Shown: positions 24,696 to 33,570, numbered from the stretch's first letter. The stretch is 42,870 bases of DNA from Nitrospirota bacterium (GCA_013388435.1 JACAFE010000020.1:1-42870); one strand, 5' to 3'. Translations and numbers: made by a program. Notes: generated by a model not told the origin, from the sequence alone.

Positions 24696-26718
24696 ACTTC
24701 AAAACTCCTGTTGTATAAAGTTTTACTGACTGTGACAGTTCGGCATTTGAAAGAATAACTATAGATGGGAAATATCTTTCTGTAATTTTTCTTAGAAATC
24801 TTCGAACATGTGCTGAACACAATATTATCGGCTGGATACCTTTGAATCTATCTTCTTTAAGAGCATTTTCAATACTGCGAGCAAGTTTGTTCACAACATC
24901 AGGACTTATGGCTCCTCCAGCTTCCATAGCTTTTGACAATTCTTTCTCAAAAACAGGATCGAGCATCATTACATAAATGCTGTTGTCTATCGTATATTGT
25001 TTTGTTATATATCTTGACAAAGCCTGTCTCACAAATTCCGTAAGAACTTCAATATCTTTCACAGAAGGAGAGTAATCAAGCAGTGTCTCGAGTATTGTTA
25101 CAAGATCATTTATTGGAACCTTTTCTTTTAACAGATTCTGGAGTACTCTCTGCACCCCGCCAAGACTAAGATGTGAAGGGATAAGTTCATCAACAATTTT
25201 TGGATAATTTTTTGAAACATTTTCGAGTAAATTCTGTACTTCAGTCCTATTAAGAAGTTCCCATGCATGATTTTTTATTAATTCTGTTATATGAGTAGCA
25301 ATTACTGTTGAAGGATCAACAACTGTATATCCTTTTGTTTGAGCTTTTTCAACATCTTTACTGCTTATCCAGTATGCAGGTAGCCCGAAAGCCTGTTCTT
25401 TTGTAGGAATTCCATCAATTGCCTCAGCAGCTCCAGAGGCAACAGCAAGATAATGATCTACCATTACTTCACTTCTTGCAATCTCAATTCCTCTTATATA
25501 AAAACAATATTCATGAGGTCTGAATTGAAGATTGTCTTTAATATGAATAGATGGAACAACAAATCCAAGTTCTGTAGCAAGCTGTCTTCTCATTGCTTTA
25601 ATCTTATTAAGCAAAGATGGTTTGTCACCTTCTACAAAAGGAATTAGTCCATAGCCAATTTCAAGAGTTAAAGGTTCAATTTCAATAAATGTCTCTATAG
25701 CAGGTTCTTGAGTTGCAGGTTGAATATGCTCATCTTGCGATTTTTCAGGTTTTGAAGTTGTTGATATTAAATAAGCGAGCATGCCTGATGCTGCTGAAAG
25801 CATTAGAAAAGGAATGTGTGGGAGTCCGGGTATAATTCCAAGCACAACCATAATTCCAGAGGCTGTTCCAAGAGACTTTGGATTGAATATTACCTGTTTT
25901 GTTATATCTTTACCTAAATTTGAATCTGTTCCAGCGCGGCTTACAACTATGCCTGCTGCTGTAGATATAAGCAAAGCAGGTATCTGCGATACAAGGCCAT
26001 CACCAATTGTAAGGATTGTATATGTTTTTGCAGCTTCACCTACAGATATGCCTTTTTGAATTACACCTATAAGCAAACCTCCAATAATATTTATACCTGT
26101 TATTATAAGACCTGCAACAGCATCTCCTCTTACGAATTTGCTTGCGCCATCCATTGCTCCGTAAAAATCAGCTTCCTGTGCAATTATTGCTCTTCTTCTG
26201 CGAGCTTCTGCTTCATCTATAAGCCCTGAATTCAAATCAGCATCAATTGCCATTTGCTTTCCAGGCATTGCATCAAGTGTAAATCTTGCGGCTACTTCTG
26301 CAATTCTACCAGAGCCTTTTGTTATAACAACAAAATTAATTACGACGAGAATTAAAAACAATATAAATCCAACAGCGTAATTGCCGCCAACAACAAAACT
26401 TCCAAATGATTTTATTACCTGCCCTGCGGCTTCAGTTCCCTCATTTCCATTTAACAAAATAAGTCTTGTTGACGCGATATTAAGTGAAAGTCTAAAAAGC
26501 GTTGTTAAAAGCAATATAGAAGGGAATACCGAAAAATCCAATGGCTTGCCAATATACACTCCTGTTATTAAAATTATTATTGACAATGAAATTGAGAATG
26601 AAAGAAGTATATCAAGCATAAATGTCGGAATTGGAAGTATCATAATCCCAAGAACCGACACTATACTGAGAGCAATTACAATATCCTGATGCTGCTTTAT
26701 AAATGTTTTAATATTCAT
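24685..26718 (-). CDS. flhA: Flagellar type III export protein FlhA
   Basis: The 677-residue product has about eight N-terminal membrane helices, the FHIPEP-family signature RRRRAIIAQEADFYGAMDGA, and a large cytoplasmic C-terminal domain that docks chaperones and substrates. It is the proton-driven core of the flagellar export gate. Length and order (flhB before it, flhF after) are typical. It overlaps the flhB stop by four bases. Confidence 0.97.
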   Translation of the reverse strand: MNIKTFIKQHQDIVIALSIVSVLGIMILPIPTFMLDILLSFSISLSIIILITGVYIGKPLDFSVFPSILLLTTLFRLSLNIASTRLILLNGNEGTEAAGQVIKSFGSFVVGGNYAVGFILFLILVVINFVVITKGSGRIAEVAARFTLDAMPGKQMAIDADLNSGLIDEAEARRRRAIIAQEADFYGAMDGASKFVRGDAVAGLIITGINIIGGLLIGVIQKGISVGEAAKTYTILTIGDGLVSQIPALLISTAAGIVVSRAGTDSNLGKDITKQVIFNPKSLGTASGIMVVLGIIPGLPHIPFLMLSAASGMLAYLISTTSKPEKSQDEHIQPATQEPAIETFIEIEPLTLEIGYGLIPFVEGDKPSLLNKIKAMRRQLATELGFVVPSIHIKDNLQFRPHEYCFYIRGIEIARSEVMVDHYLAVASGAAEAIDGIPTKEQAFGLPAYWISSKDVEKAQTKGYTVVDPSTVIATHITELIKNHAWELLNRTEVQNLLENVSKNYPKIVDELIPSHLSLGGVQRVLQNLLKEKVPINDLVTILETLLDYSPSVKDIEVLTEFVRQALSRYITKQYTIDNSIYVMMLDPVFEKELSKAMEAGGAISPDVVNKLARSIENALKEDRFKGIQPIILCSAHVRRFLRKITERYFPSIVILSNAELSQSVKLYTTGVLKYED

Positions 26719-27749
26719 GCAGCACCTCTTAATTTATAGATATAAGCAATTATTTTAGCGACTGCCCTATAAAGTTCAGGCGGTATAAAAGTATCAATCT
26801 CAAGCTTATAAAGAGCCCTTGCGAGTGGCTTATCTTCTATAATCGGTATTCTATGATTTCTTGCTATTTCTTTAATTTTTTCTGCAATATAACCCGCTCC
26901 TTTTGCTATTACTAAAGGTGCTGCCATGTCATCTTTAACATACTTCAGGGCAACTGCTAAATGTGTTGGGTTTGTTATTACCACAGTAGCTTTCGGTACC
27001 TCTTGCATCATCCTTTTTCTTGCAAGTTCTCTTTGAATGCTTTTTATTCTTGATTTAACGATAGGGTCTCCTTCAGTCTCTTTGAATTCCTGTTTAACTT
27101 CCTCTCTTGTCATTTTGAGAGAACGTTCAAAACTCCACCTCTGATAAAAATAATCGAGCACAGCAAATATAAAAAAAATAAGAAAAATAATTAATATTGC
27201 TTTTAAAAGAATTCTTCCTGTTACAGAAGTGATTTCCTGAACCTCAAGAGATGATGCAAAAGGGAGGAAATTCATAAGGTTTTTAAGTACAAGATACATG
27301 ACAAACCCACCTACTATAAATTTAAAAAGACTTTTTAATAACTCCACCAGACCTGTAGTTGAGAATAATCTCTTTATACCACCGAGAGGATTTAGTCTTT
27401 CTAACTCCATACTAAGAGGCTTTAAAACCAATCCACCCTGTAAAGCACCGGCAAATAAAGCGAAAGTAAAGGCTATTGCCAAAAAAGGCATTAATATCCA
27501 CATCATTTCAGATAATGCATATTTCATTGCTATCTCAGGGTTCCTTCCATACTGAAACCCGAGCAATTTTCTCATCATTTCTTCAATTCTGCTCATGAAT
27601 GTATTTCCAGAAAAATAAAACATTAAAACCATTCCCGCAGTTGATGCCATTGAAATAAGCTCACGGCTACGGGCAATCTGTCCTTTTTCTCTTGCCTTTT
27701 GTTTCCTTCGCGGTGTAGCTTTTTCAGTCTTTTCCTGAAATTCAGCCAT
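26715..27749 (-). CDS. flhB: Flagellar export switch protein FlhB
   Basis: At 344 residues, it has four membrane segments and a cytoplasmic C-terminal domain with the autocleavage motif NPTH (260-263) in ITNPTHLAVALKY. Cleavage between Asn and Pro switches export from rod/hook to filament proteins. The N-terminus is basic (EKATPRRKQKAREKGQIARS) as usual. It is translated right after fliR (3 bp). Confidence 0.97.
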   Translation of the reverse strand: MAEFQEKTEKATPRRKQKAREKGQIARSRELISMASTAGMVLMFYFSGNTFMSRIEEMMRKLLGFQYGRNPEIAMKYALSEMMWILMPFLAIAFTFALFAGALQGGLVLKPLSMELERLNPLGGIKRLFSTTGLVELLKSLFKFIVGGFVMYLVLKNLMNFLPFASSLEVQEITSVTGRILLKAILIIFLIFFIFAVLDYFYQRWSFERSLKMTREEVKQEFKETEGDPIVKSRIKSIQRELARKRMMQEVPKATVVITNPTHLAVALKYVKDDMAAPLVIAKGAGYIAEKIKEIARNHRIPIIEDKPLARALYKLEIDTFIPPELYRAVAKIIAYIYKLRGAA

Positions 27750-27752
27750 TTT

Positions 27753-28514
27753 TCAGCCCCTTAAAGAGTTGAGAAGTTTGGTTACTTCTTCTGTAATAGA
27801 ACCAAGATAGCCATTGGTTACTGTCAAAATCATGGGTAAACCTATTAACAGCACAATAAATCCAACAAATATATAAATCGGATATGCAACAAAAAATATG
27901 TTAATTTGAGGTGCTGCTTTATAAACAAATCCAAGCATTATATGAGATACAACCATTGTCATAACAACCGGTGCACTAAGTTTCAGGGCGATTATAAACA
28001 TAACTTTTACTATTGACACAACCGATGGGATAAGTCCGCTTAAAGATATTTCTCCACCAGGTAGAAGTTCATAACTTTTTACGAATACATATATCAAGTC
28101 ATGATGAGCATCAATGCTCAAAAATATCAACATTGCAATAAACCCGAAAAGCTGTGACATTTCAGTTGATTGTCCTATTTCTGGATTAAAAGACTGAGCT
28201 ATTGAAAGACCCATTGCATTGCTTATTATCTGTCCTGACATTTCAATCGCAAAAAACACAAATCTTGCAGTAAATCCAAAAGCAATACCAAGAATAATTT
28301 CTCGCATTACCATAAGGGGTATAAGTTCGTTGTTTGCTATCTTTATTTCGATTAAAGGAGTAAGTATAAGGGCAAATGCAACTGAAAGCCCTATCTTCAT
28401 TTGAGCAGGAAAATTCCTGCTTCCAAAAAAAGGAAGAAGCATTATCACTATTCCTACCCTTAGCAGAATGAATATAAAAGCTGGTATATATGATGAAATA
28501 AGCTGGTTTGTCAT
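27753..28514 (-). CDS. fliR: Flagellar export gate protein FliR
   Basis: This 253-residue membrane protein has about six hydrophobic segments. The segments GMSI-like (NAMGLSIAQSFNPEIG) and the C-terminal LKLSAPVVMTMVVSHIMLG are typical of FliR. With FliP and FliQ it forms the export gate. Its start overlaps the fliQ stop by four bases. Confidence 0.95.
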   Translation of the reverse strand: MTNQLISSYIPAFIFILLRVGIVIMLLPFFGSRNFPAQMKIGLSVAFALILTPLIEIKIANNELIPLMVMREIILGIAFGFTARFVFFAIEMSGQIISNAMGLSIAQSFNPEIGQSTEMSQLFGFIAMLIFLSIDAHHDLIYVFVKSYELLPGGEISLSGLIPSVVSIVKVMFIIALKLSAPVVMTMVVSHIMLGFVYKAAPQINIFFVAYPIYIFVGFIVLLIGLPMILTVTNGYLGSITEEVTKLLNSLRG

Positions 28515-28780
28515 TTTATATACACCGGAATTTTTTCAAAAAGATTTGCAGTAAAAGCTATCAGAATCTTTGAGAGCCAAGGGAAAAATATAAAAAGGCA
28601 GACAAAAACAGCAATTACTTTCGGGACAAAAGTTAATGTGAATTCCTGAATCTGTGTAACAGCCTGGAATAGACTCACAATAAGACCTACCAGAAGACTA
28701 ACCATTAAAGGCGGTGCTGATACAAGCAGAATTGTTCTGAAAACATCTCCAGAAATTTCTCTAACAACGTCCGGTGTCAT
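28511..28780 (-). CDS. fliQ: Flagellar export gate protein FliQ
   Basis: The 89-residue product has two transmembrane helices with the FliQ pattern: SAPPLMVSLLVGLIVSLFQAVTQIQEFTLTFVPK in the middle region. It is a component of the FliP5FliQ4FliR1 gate. It overlaps fliP by four bases and fliR by four bases. Confidence 0.96.
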   Translation of the reverse strand: MTPDVVREISGDVFRTILLVSAPPLMVSLLVGLIVSLFQAVTQIQEFTLTFVPKVIAVFVCLFIFFPWLSKILIAFTANLFEKIPVYIK

Positions 28781-29409
28781 TGAAAACTCCTTATTATTGT
28801 GCCGATTACAAGATTCCAGCCGTCCGCAAGAACAAAAAGTAAAATTTTAAATGGCAATGATATCATCACAGGAGGAAGCATCATCATACCCATTGAAAGA
28901 AGCACACTCGATACAACCATGTCTATGATTAAGAATGGGAGAAAAATTAAAACTCCCATTTCAAAAGCTGTCTTTAATTCGCTTATCGCAAATGCAGGAA
29001 CCACAACTCTTATTGGTAAATCTTCTGGCTTTTCTGGCACATCCTGTTTTGATACTTTTAGAAATAAAGCAATATCTTTTTCACGAGTTTGTTTAAGCAT
29101 AAAATGCTTAATCGCGGGTTCGGCTCTTTTAAACGCTTCTTTCATATCAATTTTTTTCTCAATATAAGGGCTGAGAGCTTCTTGATTAATAACATCAATA
29201 GTCGGAGACATTATAAAAAATGTAAGGAATAATGATAATCCGATAATTACAGGATTCGGAGGCATCTGCTGGCCTCCAAGAGCCTGTCTTAAAAGCGAAA
29301 GGACTACGACTATTCTTGTGAATGAAGTGAACATTATGAGTATCGCAGGAATTAGTGATAGAAAACTTATAAGAAGAAAAACTTCAATTGCCGGATCATT
29401 TAGATTCAT
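28777..29409 (-). CDS. fliP: Flagellar export gate protein FliP, no signal peptide
   Basis: The 210-residue product has the FliP features: FTSFTRIVVVLSLLRQALGGQQMPPN near the N-terminus and ELKTAFEMGVLIFLPFLIIDMVVSSVLLSMGMMMLPP near the C-terminus. It starts directly at the mature domain; the cleavable signal peptide of enterobacterial FliP (about 245 residues) is absent, as in virulence homologues. The ATG is inside the end of fliO and has AAGGAA seven bases before it, which leaves little room for a longer form. Confidence 0.95.
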   Translation of the reverse strand: MNLNDPAIEVFLLISFLSLIPAILIMFTSFTRIVVVLSLLRQALGGQQMPPNPVIIGLSLFLTFFIMSPTIDVINQEALSPYIEKKIDMKEAFKRAEPAIKHFMLKQTREKDIALFLKVSKQDVPEKPEDLPIRVVVPAFAISELKTAFEMGVLIFLPFLIIDMVVSSVLLSMGMMMLPPVMISLPFKILLFVLADGWNLVIGTIIRSFQ

Positions 29410-29719
29410 TTAAGCGTTCCTTCATATTCTTCAGCATTCTGATCTTTGTGTTTATTTCAGCTGTTGTTTTTTCTTCAAAATCATTTTCATTGAAAGCTTT
29501 TAAAAGCTTTATATCATTTTGAGTTATGCCGAGAAGCAATACTTCCCTTCCCATTTTAAGCGCAGCAACTCCTTTTCTTGGTCCAAATGGATGGTATGAA
29601 ACCACATTTATTAGAACGCCTGATTTTATCTGTCTTTTTTTCATCAAATAACCGAAAAGAATTATCAGGAGAATTACTCCTCCAAGCGCTGCTAACATTT
29701 GAATATATTGCTCTGTCAT
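29396..29719 (-). CDS. fliO: Flagellar assembly protein FliO
   Basis: This 107-residue protein has one N-terminal transmembrane helix (AALGGVILLIILFGYLM) and a short cytoplasmic domain with a beta-rich FliO core (GVAALKMGREVLLLGITQNDIKLL). FliO helps assemble the FliP ring. It sits in the standard place between fliN and fliP and overlaps both neighbours. Confidence 0.9.
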   Translation of the reverse strand: MTEQYIQMLAALGGVILLIILFGYLMKKRQIKSGVLINVVSYHPFGPRKGVAALKMGREVLLLGITQNDIKLLKAFNENDFEEKTTAEINTKIRMLKNMKERLNESK

Positions 29720-30054
29720 CTTAACTGATTTATCCTTTCTGCTGGACTTATAATATCTGTTAATCTGACGCCAAATTTTTCATTTACAACAACAACCTCT
29801 CCCCTTGCAACAAGTTTGTTATTAATCAAAATTTCCATGGGTTCTCCTGCAAGCTTATCTAATTCAATTACCGAACCCTGTCCAAGCTGAAGAAGATCTC
29901 TTATCAGCATCCTAGTCATTCCAAGTTGGACTGTGAGTTCCAGAGGTATATCAAGAATAAAGTCAATATCCTTTTTTGCGTTATTTTCCTTTTTCTCCTC
30001 TTTGAATTCTTCAAAGCCTGCTTCTTCGGTTTTCTGTTCAGGATTTTGAAGCAT
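29716..30054 (-). CDS. fliN: Flagellar motor switch protein FliN
   Basis: The 112-residue product has a charged N-terminal tail and a C-terminal SpoA/FliN domain: DIPLELTVQLGMTRMLIRDLLQLGQGSVIEL, then VARGEVVVVNEKFGVRLTDII. It forms the C-ring with FliM. It overlaps the fliM end by 17 bp. Confidence 0.96.
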   Translation of the reverse strand: MLQNPEQKTEEAGFEEFKEEKKENNAKKDIDFILDIPLELTVQLGMTRMLIRDLLQLGQGSVIELDKLAGEPMEILINNKLVARGEVVVVNEKFGVRLTDIISPAERINQLR

Positions 30055-31033
30055 AATTATCTCCTTTTACTACTTTAGTTAGTTTTATTGCTTGACTGCC
30101 TCTGCTATAGCCAGGCACTCCATAATATTTTGTAATCCCTTCAACTTTGACAGGTATCTCAGAGTTAGAAGGTTTTCCAAGATTTATCACACTGCCAACT
30201 TCTAATTCAACAAGTTCTCCAAGAGTAATCTGAACTCTCCCGATTTCTGCTTTTACTTCTACAAACGATTCTTTTAAAAGCTCTTTAAGATAAGCTACCC
30301 AATTATGGTCAACATCAAACTTATCAGCCTGAATACCTGAGTAAAGTATTTCCTTGACAGGTTCTATCATTGAATATGGGATGCAGAAAAAAAGCTTACC
30401 TGTAAAATCTTCGAGCTCTATATGTATCTCAACTTTAATTACAAGTTCACTTGGGGTTACAATTGTGACAAACTGGGGACTCATTTCAGAGCTTACAACC
30501 TCCGGTGTAATCTGGGCTATTCCACTCCACGCACTTGCCATATCTTTCAGGGCAATATTCACTACCTTTCTTATAACGTTCTGTTCAATATGAGTAAATG
30601 ACCTTCCTTCGGATTTTACATGGCGTGCATTAGAGCTTCCGAAAAAGAATTCAACAAAGGCAAATACCAAAGGAGCCTCGATTATAAACAGAGCATAACC
30701 TTTTAATGGTTCCATCTTGAAAATATTTATACTCGAAGGAAAAGGAATTATTTTCATAAACTCACCGAATTTTGTGATCTCAACACTACTGATGCTTATA
30801 TCCACAAATTTCATTAAGAGATTTGATATAGAATTTCTGAAAAAACGCGCAAATTTTTCATTTGCAAGCTCAAGACCAGGCATTCTTCCGCGAATAATTC
30901 TTTCCTGATTTGTAAAATCATATGCTCTTATACCTGAAAGAATTTTGTCACGGGCTACTTCTGTATCAATTTCTCCAGATTGTACCCCCTTTAGCAGGGC
31001 ATCAACTTCATCCTGTGAAAGTATATCGTTCAT
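30038..31033 (-). CDS. fliM: Flagellar motor switch protein FliM
   Basis: The 331-residue product starts with the CheY-P-binding peptide ILSQDEVDALLKGV (4-17), then the middle CheC-like domain and a C-terminal SpoA domain. Phosphorylated CheY binds this N-terminus to switch rotation. It overlaps the end of fliL by four bases. The peptide closely resembles the C-terminus of the CheW-CheZ fusion (SQNDVDELLK) in the same window. Confidence 0.97.
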   Translation of the reverse strand: MNDILSQDEVDALLKGVQSGEIDTEVARDKILSGIRAYDFTNQERIIRGRMPGLELANEKFARFFRNSISNLLMKFVDISISSVEITKFGEFMKIIPFPSSINIFKMEPLKGYALFIIEAPLVFAFVEFFFGSSNARHVKSEGRSFTHIEQNVIRKVVNIALKDMASAWSGIAQITPEVVSSEMSPQFVTIVTPSELVIKVEIHIELEDFTGKLFFCIPYSMIEPVKEILYSGIQADKFDVDHNWVAYLKELLKESFVEVKAEIGRVQITLGELVELEVGSVINLGKPSNSEIPVKVEGITKYYGVPGYSRGSQAIKLTKVVKGDNYASKS

Positions 31034-31536
31034 TGTGTCACAAACTCAGTAAAATAAAGGTTCTTAAAAACATCTTTACCCATTGCCTGATTTGCTCTCA
31101 ATAAAATCTCATCTTTAAGCTGGAATTTGCCTTCAGGAGTTGTTACTGAAGTATATGATTTACTGCTTACGAGAATAATAATTGCATCTCTCAAGAGGGG
31201 AATTTTCTCGGTTGCCATTTGTTGATATGCTTTATCAGCAAGTTCGAATTGTAAAGATAATTTCAGAAAACGATTTTGCTCTGCCAGATTCATTACAAAA
31301 GGGTCAAGGGCGAGCAATTCAATTTTTGCATTTTCTGCTGGTGCCTTTTCATGATTTGCATCCGCTGCTTTTGTTTTTTTCCCTAAAAACATAGTATATG
31401 CCGCAAAACCGCTTCCAAGCCCTATAATAAGAACAATCGCAGCAATTATAATTATCTTCAACTTTCCTTTTTTAGGTTTTTCACTATGAACCTCATCAAC
31501 GCCAGCAGCTTGACCATCCAATACATTCTCTGCCAT
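31030..31536 (-). CDS. fliL: Flagellar basal body protein FliL
   Basis: This 168-residue protein has a cytoplasmic N-terminus, one transmembrane helix (LKIIIIAAIVLIIGLGSGFAAYTMF) and a periplasmic FliL domain (LDPFVMNLAEQNRFLKLSLQFEL; LRDAIIILVSSKSYTSV). FliL surrounds the stator. It heads the motility block; the leader has a strong ribosome site (AAAAGGAGGA) and an upstream sigma-54-like site. Confidence 0.94.
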   Translation of the reverse strand: MAENVLDGQAAGVDEVHSEKPKKGKLKIIIIAAIVLIIGLGSGFAAYTMFLGKKTKAADANHEKAPAENAKIELLALDPFVMNLAEQNRFLKLSLQFELADKAYQQMATEKIPLLRDAIIILVSSKSYTSVTTPEGKFQLKDEILLRANQAMGKDVFKNLYFTEFVTQ

Positions 31537-31554
31537 AAAATCCTCCTTTTCGTA

Positions 31555-31582
31555 ATTCTTTGTATTGATATAATCAAAGAAT
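31555..31582 (-). repeat. 8-bp inverted repeat in the fliL leader
   Basis: ATTCTTTG (31555-31562) and CAAAGAAT (31575-31582) are perfect arms around a 12-nt spacer. One arm overlaps the -12 region of the sigma-54-like site, so it may be a regulator site or a leader hairpin. Its role is not known. Confidence 0.6.
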
Positions 31583-31588
31583 GTGCCA
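31573..31588 (-). promoter_or_regulatory. Sigma-54-like promoter element before fliL
   Basis: Read on the minus strand, TGGCAC (31588-31583) is followed by five bases and TTGAT (31577-31573). The -24 element fits the consensus TGGCAC-N5-TTGC; the -12 element has GA where GC is expected. The GG-to-G spacing is right. A start site near 31562 would give a leader of about 25 nt to fliL. A sigma-70 alternative is not obvious. Confidence 0.4.
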
Positions 31589-31647
31589 GATGGTAATGTA
31601 TTGTTTTTTATGGGTTATTTAATAAATACAGGGGAAATTTGAAAAGA

Positions 31648-31667
31648 ATAGTCAATTAATTGACTAT
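31648..31667. repeat. 20-bp perfect palindrome upstream of the flagellar operon
   Basis: ATAGTCAATTAATTGACTAT is a perfect 20-bp palindrome with no spacer. It lies 28 bp after the AI-2E permease gene stop (31695) and 60 bp before the sigma-54-like site of fliL. There is no T-run after it, so it does not look like a terminator; a dimeric regulator site is more likely. Confidence 0.7.
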
Positions 31668-31694
31668 ATTAAACTCAATGATTTTCTGACTGGA

Positions 31695-32756
31695 TTAACC
31701 TGCCGTAACATCCTTAGAGGAAGTCCATTCTGAAATGAGAGAATACCCGAGCGCAAGAAGTGTAGGACCGAGAAAAATTCCAATAAATCCAAAAGCAAAG
31801 ATTCCTCCGAATACTCCAAGAAGAATTAGTATAAATGGAAGATCTATTCCTTGGCTTATAAGTATTGGTTTTACTATATTATCGATACCGCTGATTATGA
31901 AAGTTCCCCATAATAACATGAATATCCATGCTATTGTACTTTTATAATAAAACAACCATATTGTTACAGGTATCCACAGCAAAGGTGGTCCCATAGGAAC
32001 AAGGGCGAGAAAAAAAGTAAACAAACCTAATAAAAGAGCCGCGGGAACGCCAGCAATAAAAAAGCCAATTCCTGCAAGTGTTCCCTGAACAGCAGCTGTC
32101 CCGAGAACTCCATAAACAACCCCTTTTGTAGTAGAAGCAGCAACGCTTATAAGTCTATCTGCTCTTGTTCCTGCTATACGCCTTAGAAAATTTGCAAAAC
32201 TTTGTGCAGTCTCTTCACCGTCACGATAAAAGAAAAAACAAACAATAATACTGAGTACAATTTGAAAAATAGCCTGTCCCATCAATGCACCTTTTTCAAT
32301 GATTACTCCCTTGATAGTTTTAATATAAGGCAATAGAATATCAGCAAGTCTTTCATGATCAAAAGTCCATTCATTCCAATAGGTTTGAATTTCAGGACCT
32401 ATGACAGGTATATTGACTAACCAGGCTGGAAGTTGAGGAGGTCCTTTTTCAAGCATTGCACGAATATTGTTTGTAAGAGTAGATGCTTCACTGGCAAAGG
32501 TTAATCCGATAATTGCTATTGGCAGTACAAAAGCTCCAATTAAAAGCAATGTCATTATTGTTGCAGCAAGAGTTTTCCTGCCCTTAAGTAATTTTTCCCA
32601 CCACTTATAAATCGGCCAGGTAGAAAAAGAAAGAATCACAGCCCATAATAATGCAGATAAAAAGGGGCGTAAAACAAAAAAACAACCAATTATTATAATT
32701 GAAAGTACAAGAACACTAACAAGATGCTCTATATATTTATCTTTTTGTTCAATCAA
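31695..32756 (-). CDS. AI-2E/PerM family membrane protein
   Basis: The 353-residue product has about eight transmembrane segments and the AI-2E family core: RPFLSALLWAVILSFSTWPIYKWW, GVVYGVLGTAAVQGTLAGIGFFIAGVPAALLLG, LVPMGPPLLWIP, and the conserved C-terminal LGVFGGIFAFGFIGIFLGPTLLALG. The start is probably the TTG at 32756, 6 nt after the stop of the metallohydrolase gene; no other Met occurs before residue 60. Family members are linked to autoinducer, Na+/H+ or other efflux; the substrate is unknown here. Confidence 0.88.
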   Translation of the reverse strand: MIEQKDKYIEHLVSVLVLSIIIIGCFFVLRPFLSALLWAVILSFSTWPIYKWWEKLLKGRKTLAATIMTLLLIGAFVLPIAIIGLTFASEASTLTNNIRAMLEKGPPQLPAWLVNIPVIGPEIQTYWNEWTFDHERLADILLPYIKTIKGVIIEKGALMGQAIFQIVLSIIVCFFFYRDGEETAQSFANFLRRIAGTRADRLISVAASTTKGVVYGVLGTAAVQGTLAGIGFFIAGVPAALLLGLFTFFLALVPMGPPLLWIPVTIWLFYYKSTIAWIFMLLWGTFIISGIDNIVKPILISQGIDLPFILILLGVFGGIFAFGFIGIFLGPTLLALGYSLISEWTSSKDVTAG

Positions 32757-32762
32757 TTTGAC

Positions 32763-33530
32763 TTAAACTCTTATTATTTCCCCTTCTTTTAAAATATGTA
32801 TGTTTTTCAGACCGGTTTTTTTCAATTCTGATTTAATAATTTTAAAATATTGGGGTTTAGGGTGGGTAATACATATTTTTTCAGGCAGATTATACATTGT
32901 AGCCACCTCTTCTTTTAATAATTGAGGTGTAAGATGTCCGGTGCTTATAGCCATTTCTTTCATTTTATCAGGGAATGAAACATCTATTATGAGACAGTTC
33001 AATTTTTTTGATTTTATTTTTTCCCATGTTTTAGGTGTGGGACCGGTATCGCCGGTATAGAATAATTTCCTGTTCTTAATGTCCTCTACAAGATACCCGA
33101 CCGCTGGTACCGGATGATTTACTCCATATGGAGTTATTGTATAATCATTTATTTTAATGGGTTTATTAATTTTCAATTTAGATAGATTAAGAATGGCATT
33201 CTCAGGATCAGGTATCAATGTAAAATCAGGCCACATCGAACTATTGAAAAGATGTTTTTTTATGGTAGATATAACGGGTCTTATACTATATAAATTAACA
33301 GTATGCCTGTCTTTTCCGAGAACAATATTATCGGTTAGGAACGGGATACTTCTTATATGATCAAGATGAGCATGAGTTATAAAAATATGCCTTATTTTTA
33401 ATTGCGATTTTATATTTAGCGAGCTTGTAATACTTCCGGCATCAAAAACAATTTCATCATTGAGTAAAAAACTCGGAGCATTATGCCCTGGTATTTCAGC
33501 TCCGGAACAACCTATAACATTTATTTTCAT
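32763..33530 (-). CDS. Metallo-beta-lactamase-fold hydrolase, class-II cyclic nucleotide phosphodiesterase-like
   Basis: This 255-residue MBL-fold protein has zinc ligands H53, H55, D57 and H58 in THAHLDHIRSIPFLTDN, then GVNHPVP, YTGDTGP and the C-terminal THPKP. The HxHLDHIxSIPFL pattern is that of class-II cAMP phosphodiesterases. It may hydrolyse a cyclic nucleotide, but a tRNase Z-like or other phosphodiesterase role is possible. The ATG has no Shine-Dalgarno and lies 11 bp after a good -10. It shares a transcript with the AI-2E gene. Confidence 0.82.
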   Translation of the reverse strand: MKINVIGCSGAEIPGHNAPSFLLNDEIVFDAGSITSSLNIKSQLKIRHIFITHAHLDHIRSIPFLTDNIVLGKDRHTVNLYSIRPVISTIKKHLFNSSMWPDFTLIPDPENAILNLSKLKINKPIKINDYTITPYGVNHPVPAVGYLVEDIKNRKLFYTGDTGPTPKTWEKIKSKKLNCLIIDVSFPDKMKEMAISTGHLTPQLLKEEVATMYNLPEKICITHPKPQYFKIIKSELKKTGLKNIHILKEGEIIRV

Positions 33531-33541
33531 AATATATAACT

Positions 33542-33570
33542 ATTATACTTTTTTTGTAATTCAATCGCAA
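33542..33570 (-). promoter_or_regulatory. Sigma-70 promoter of the metallohydrolase gene
   Basis: TTGCGA (33570-33565, four of six), a 17-bp spacer and a perfect TATAAT (33547-33542). The ATG at 33530 is only 11 bp downstream, so the transcript would have about 4 nt of leader or fewer. The -35 lies inside the end of the small broken ORF. Confidence 0.6.

Noticed and set aside
31648-31667. Palindrome as a terminator of the AI-2E gene
   Set aside because: It has no loop, is AT-rich and has no T-run on the minus strand.
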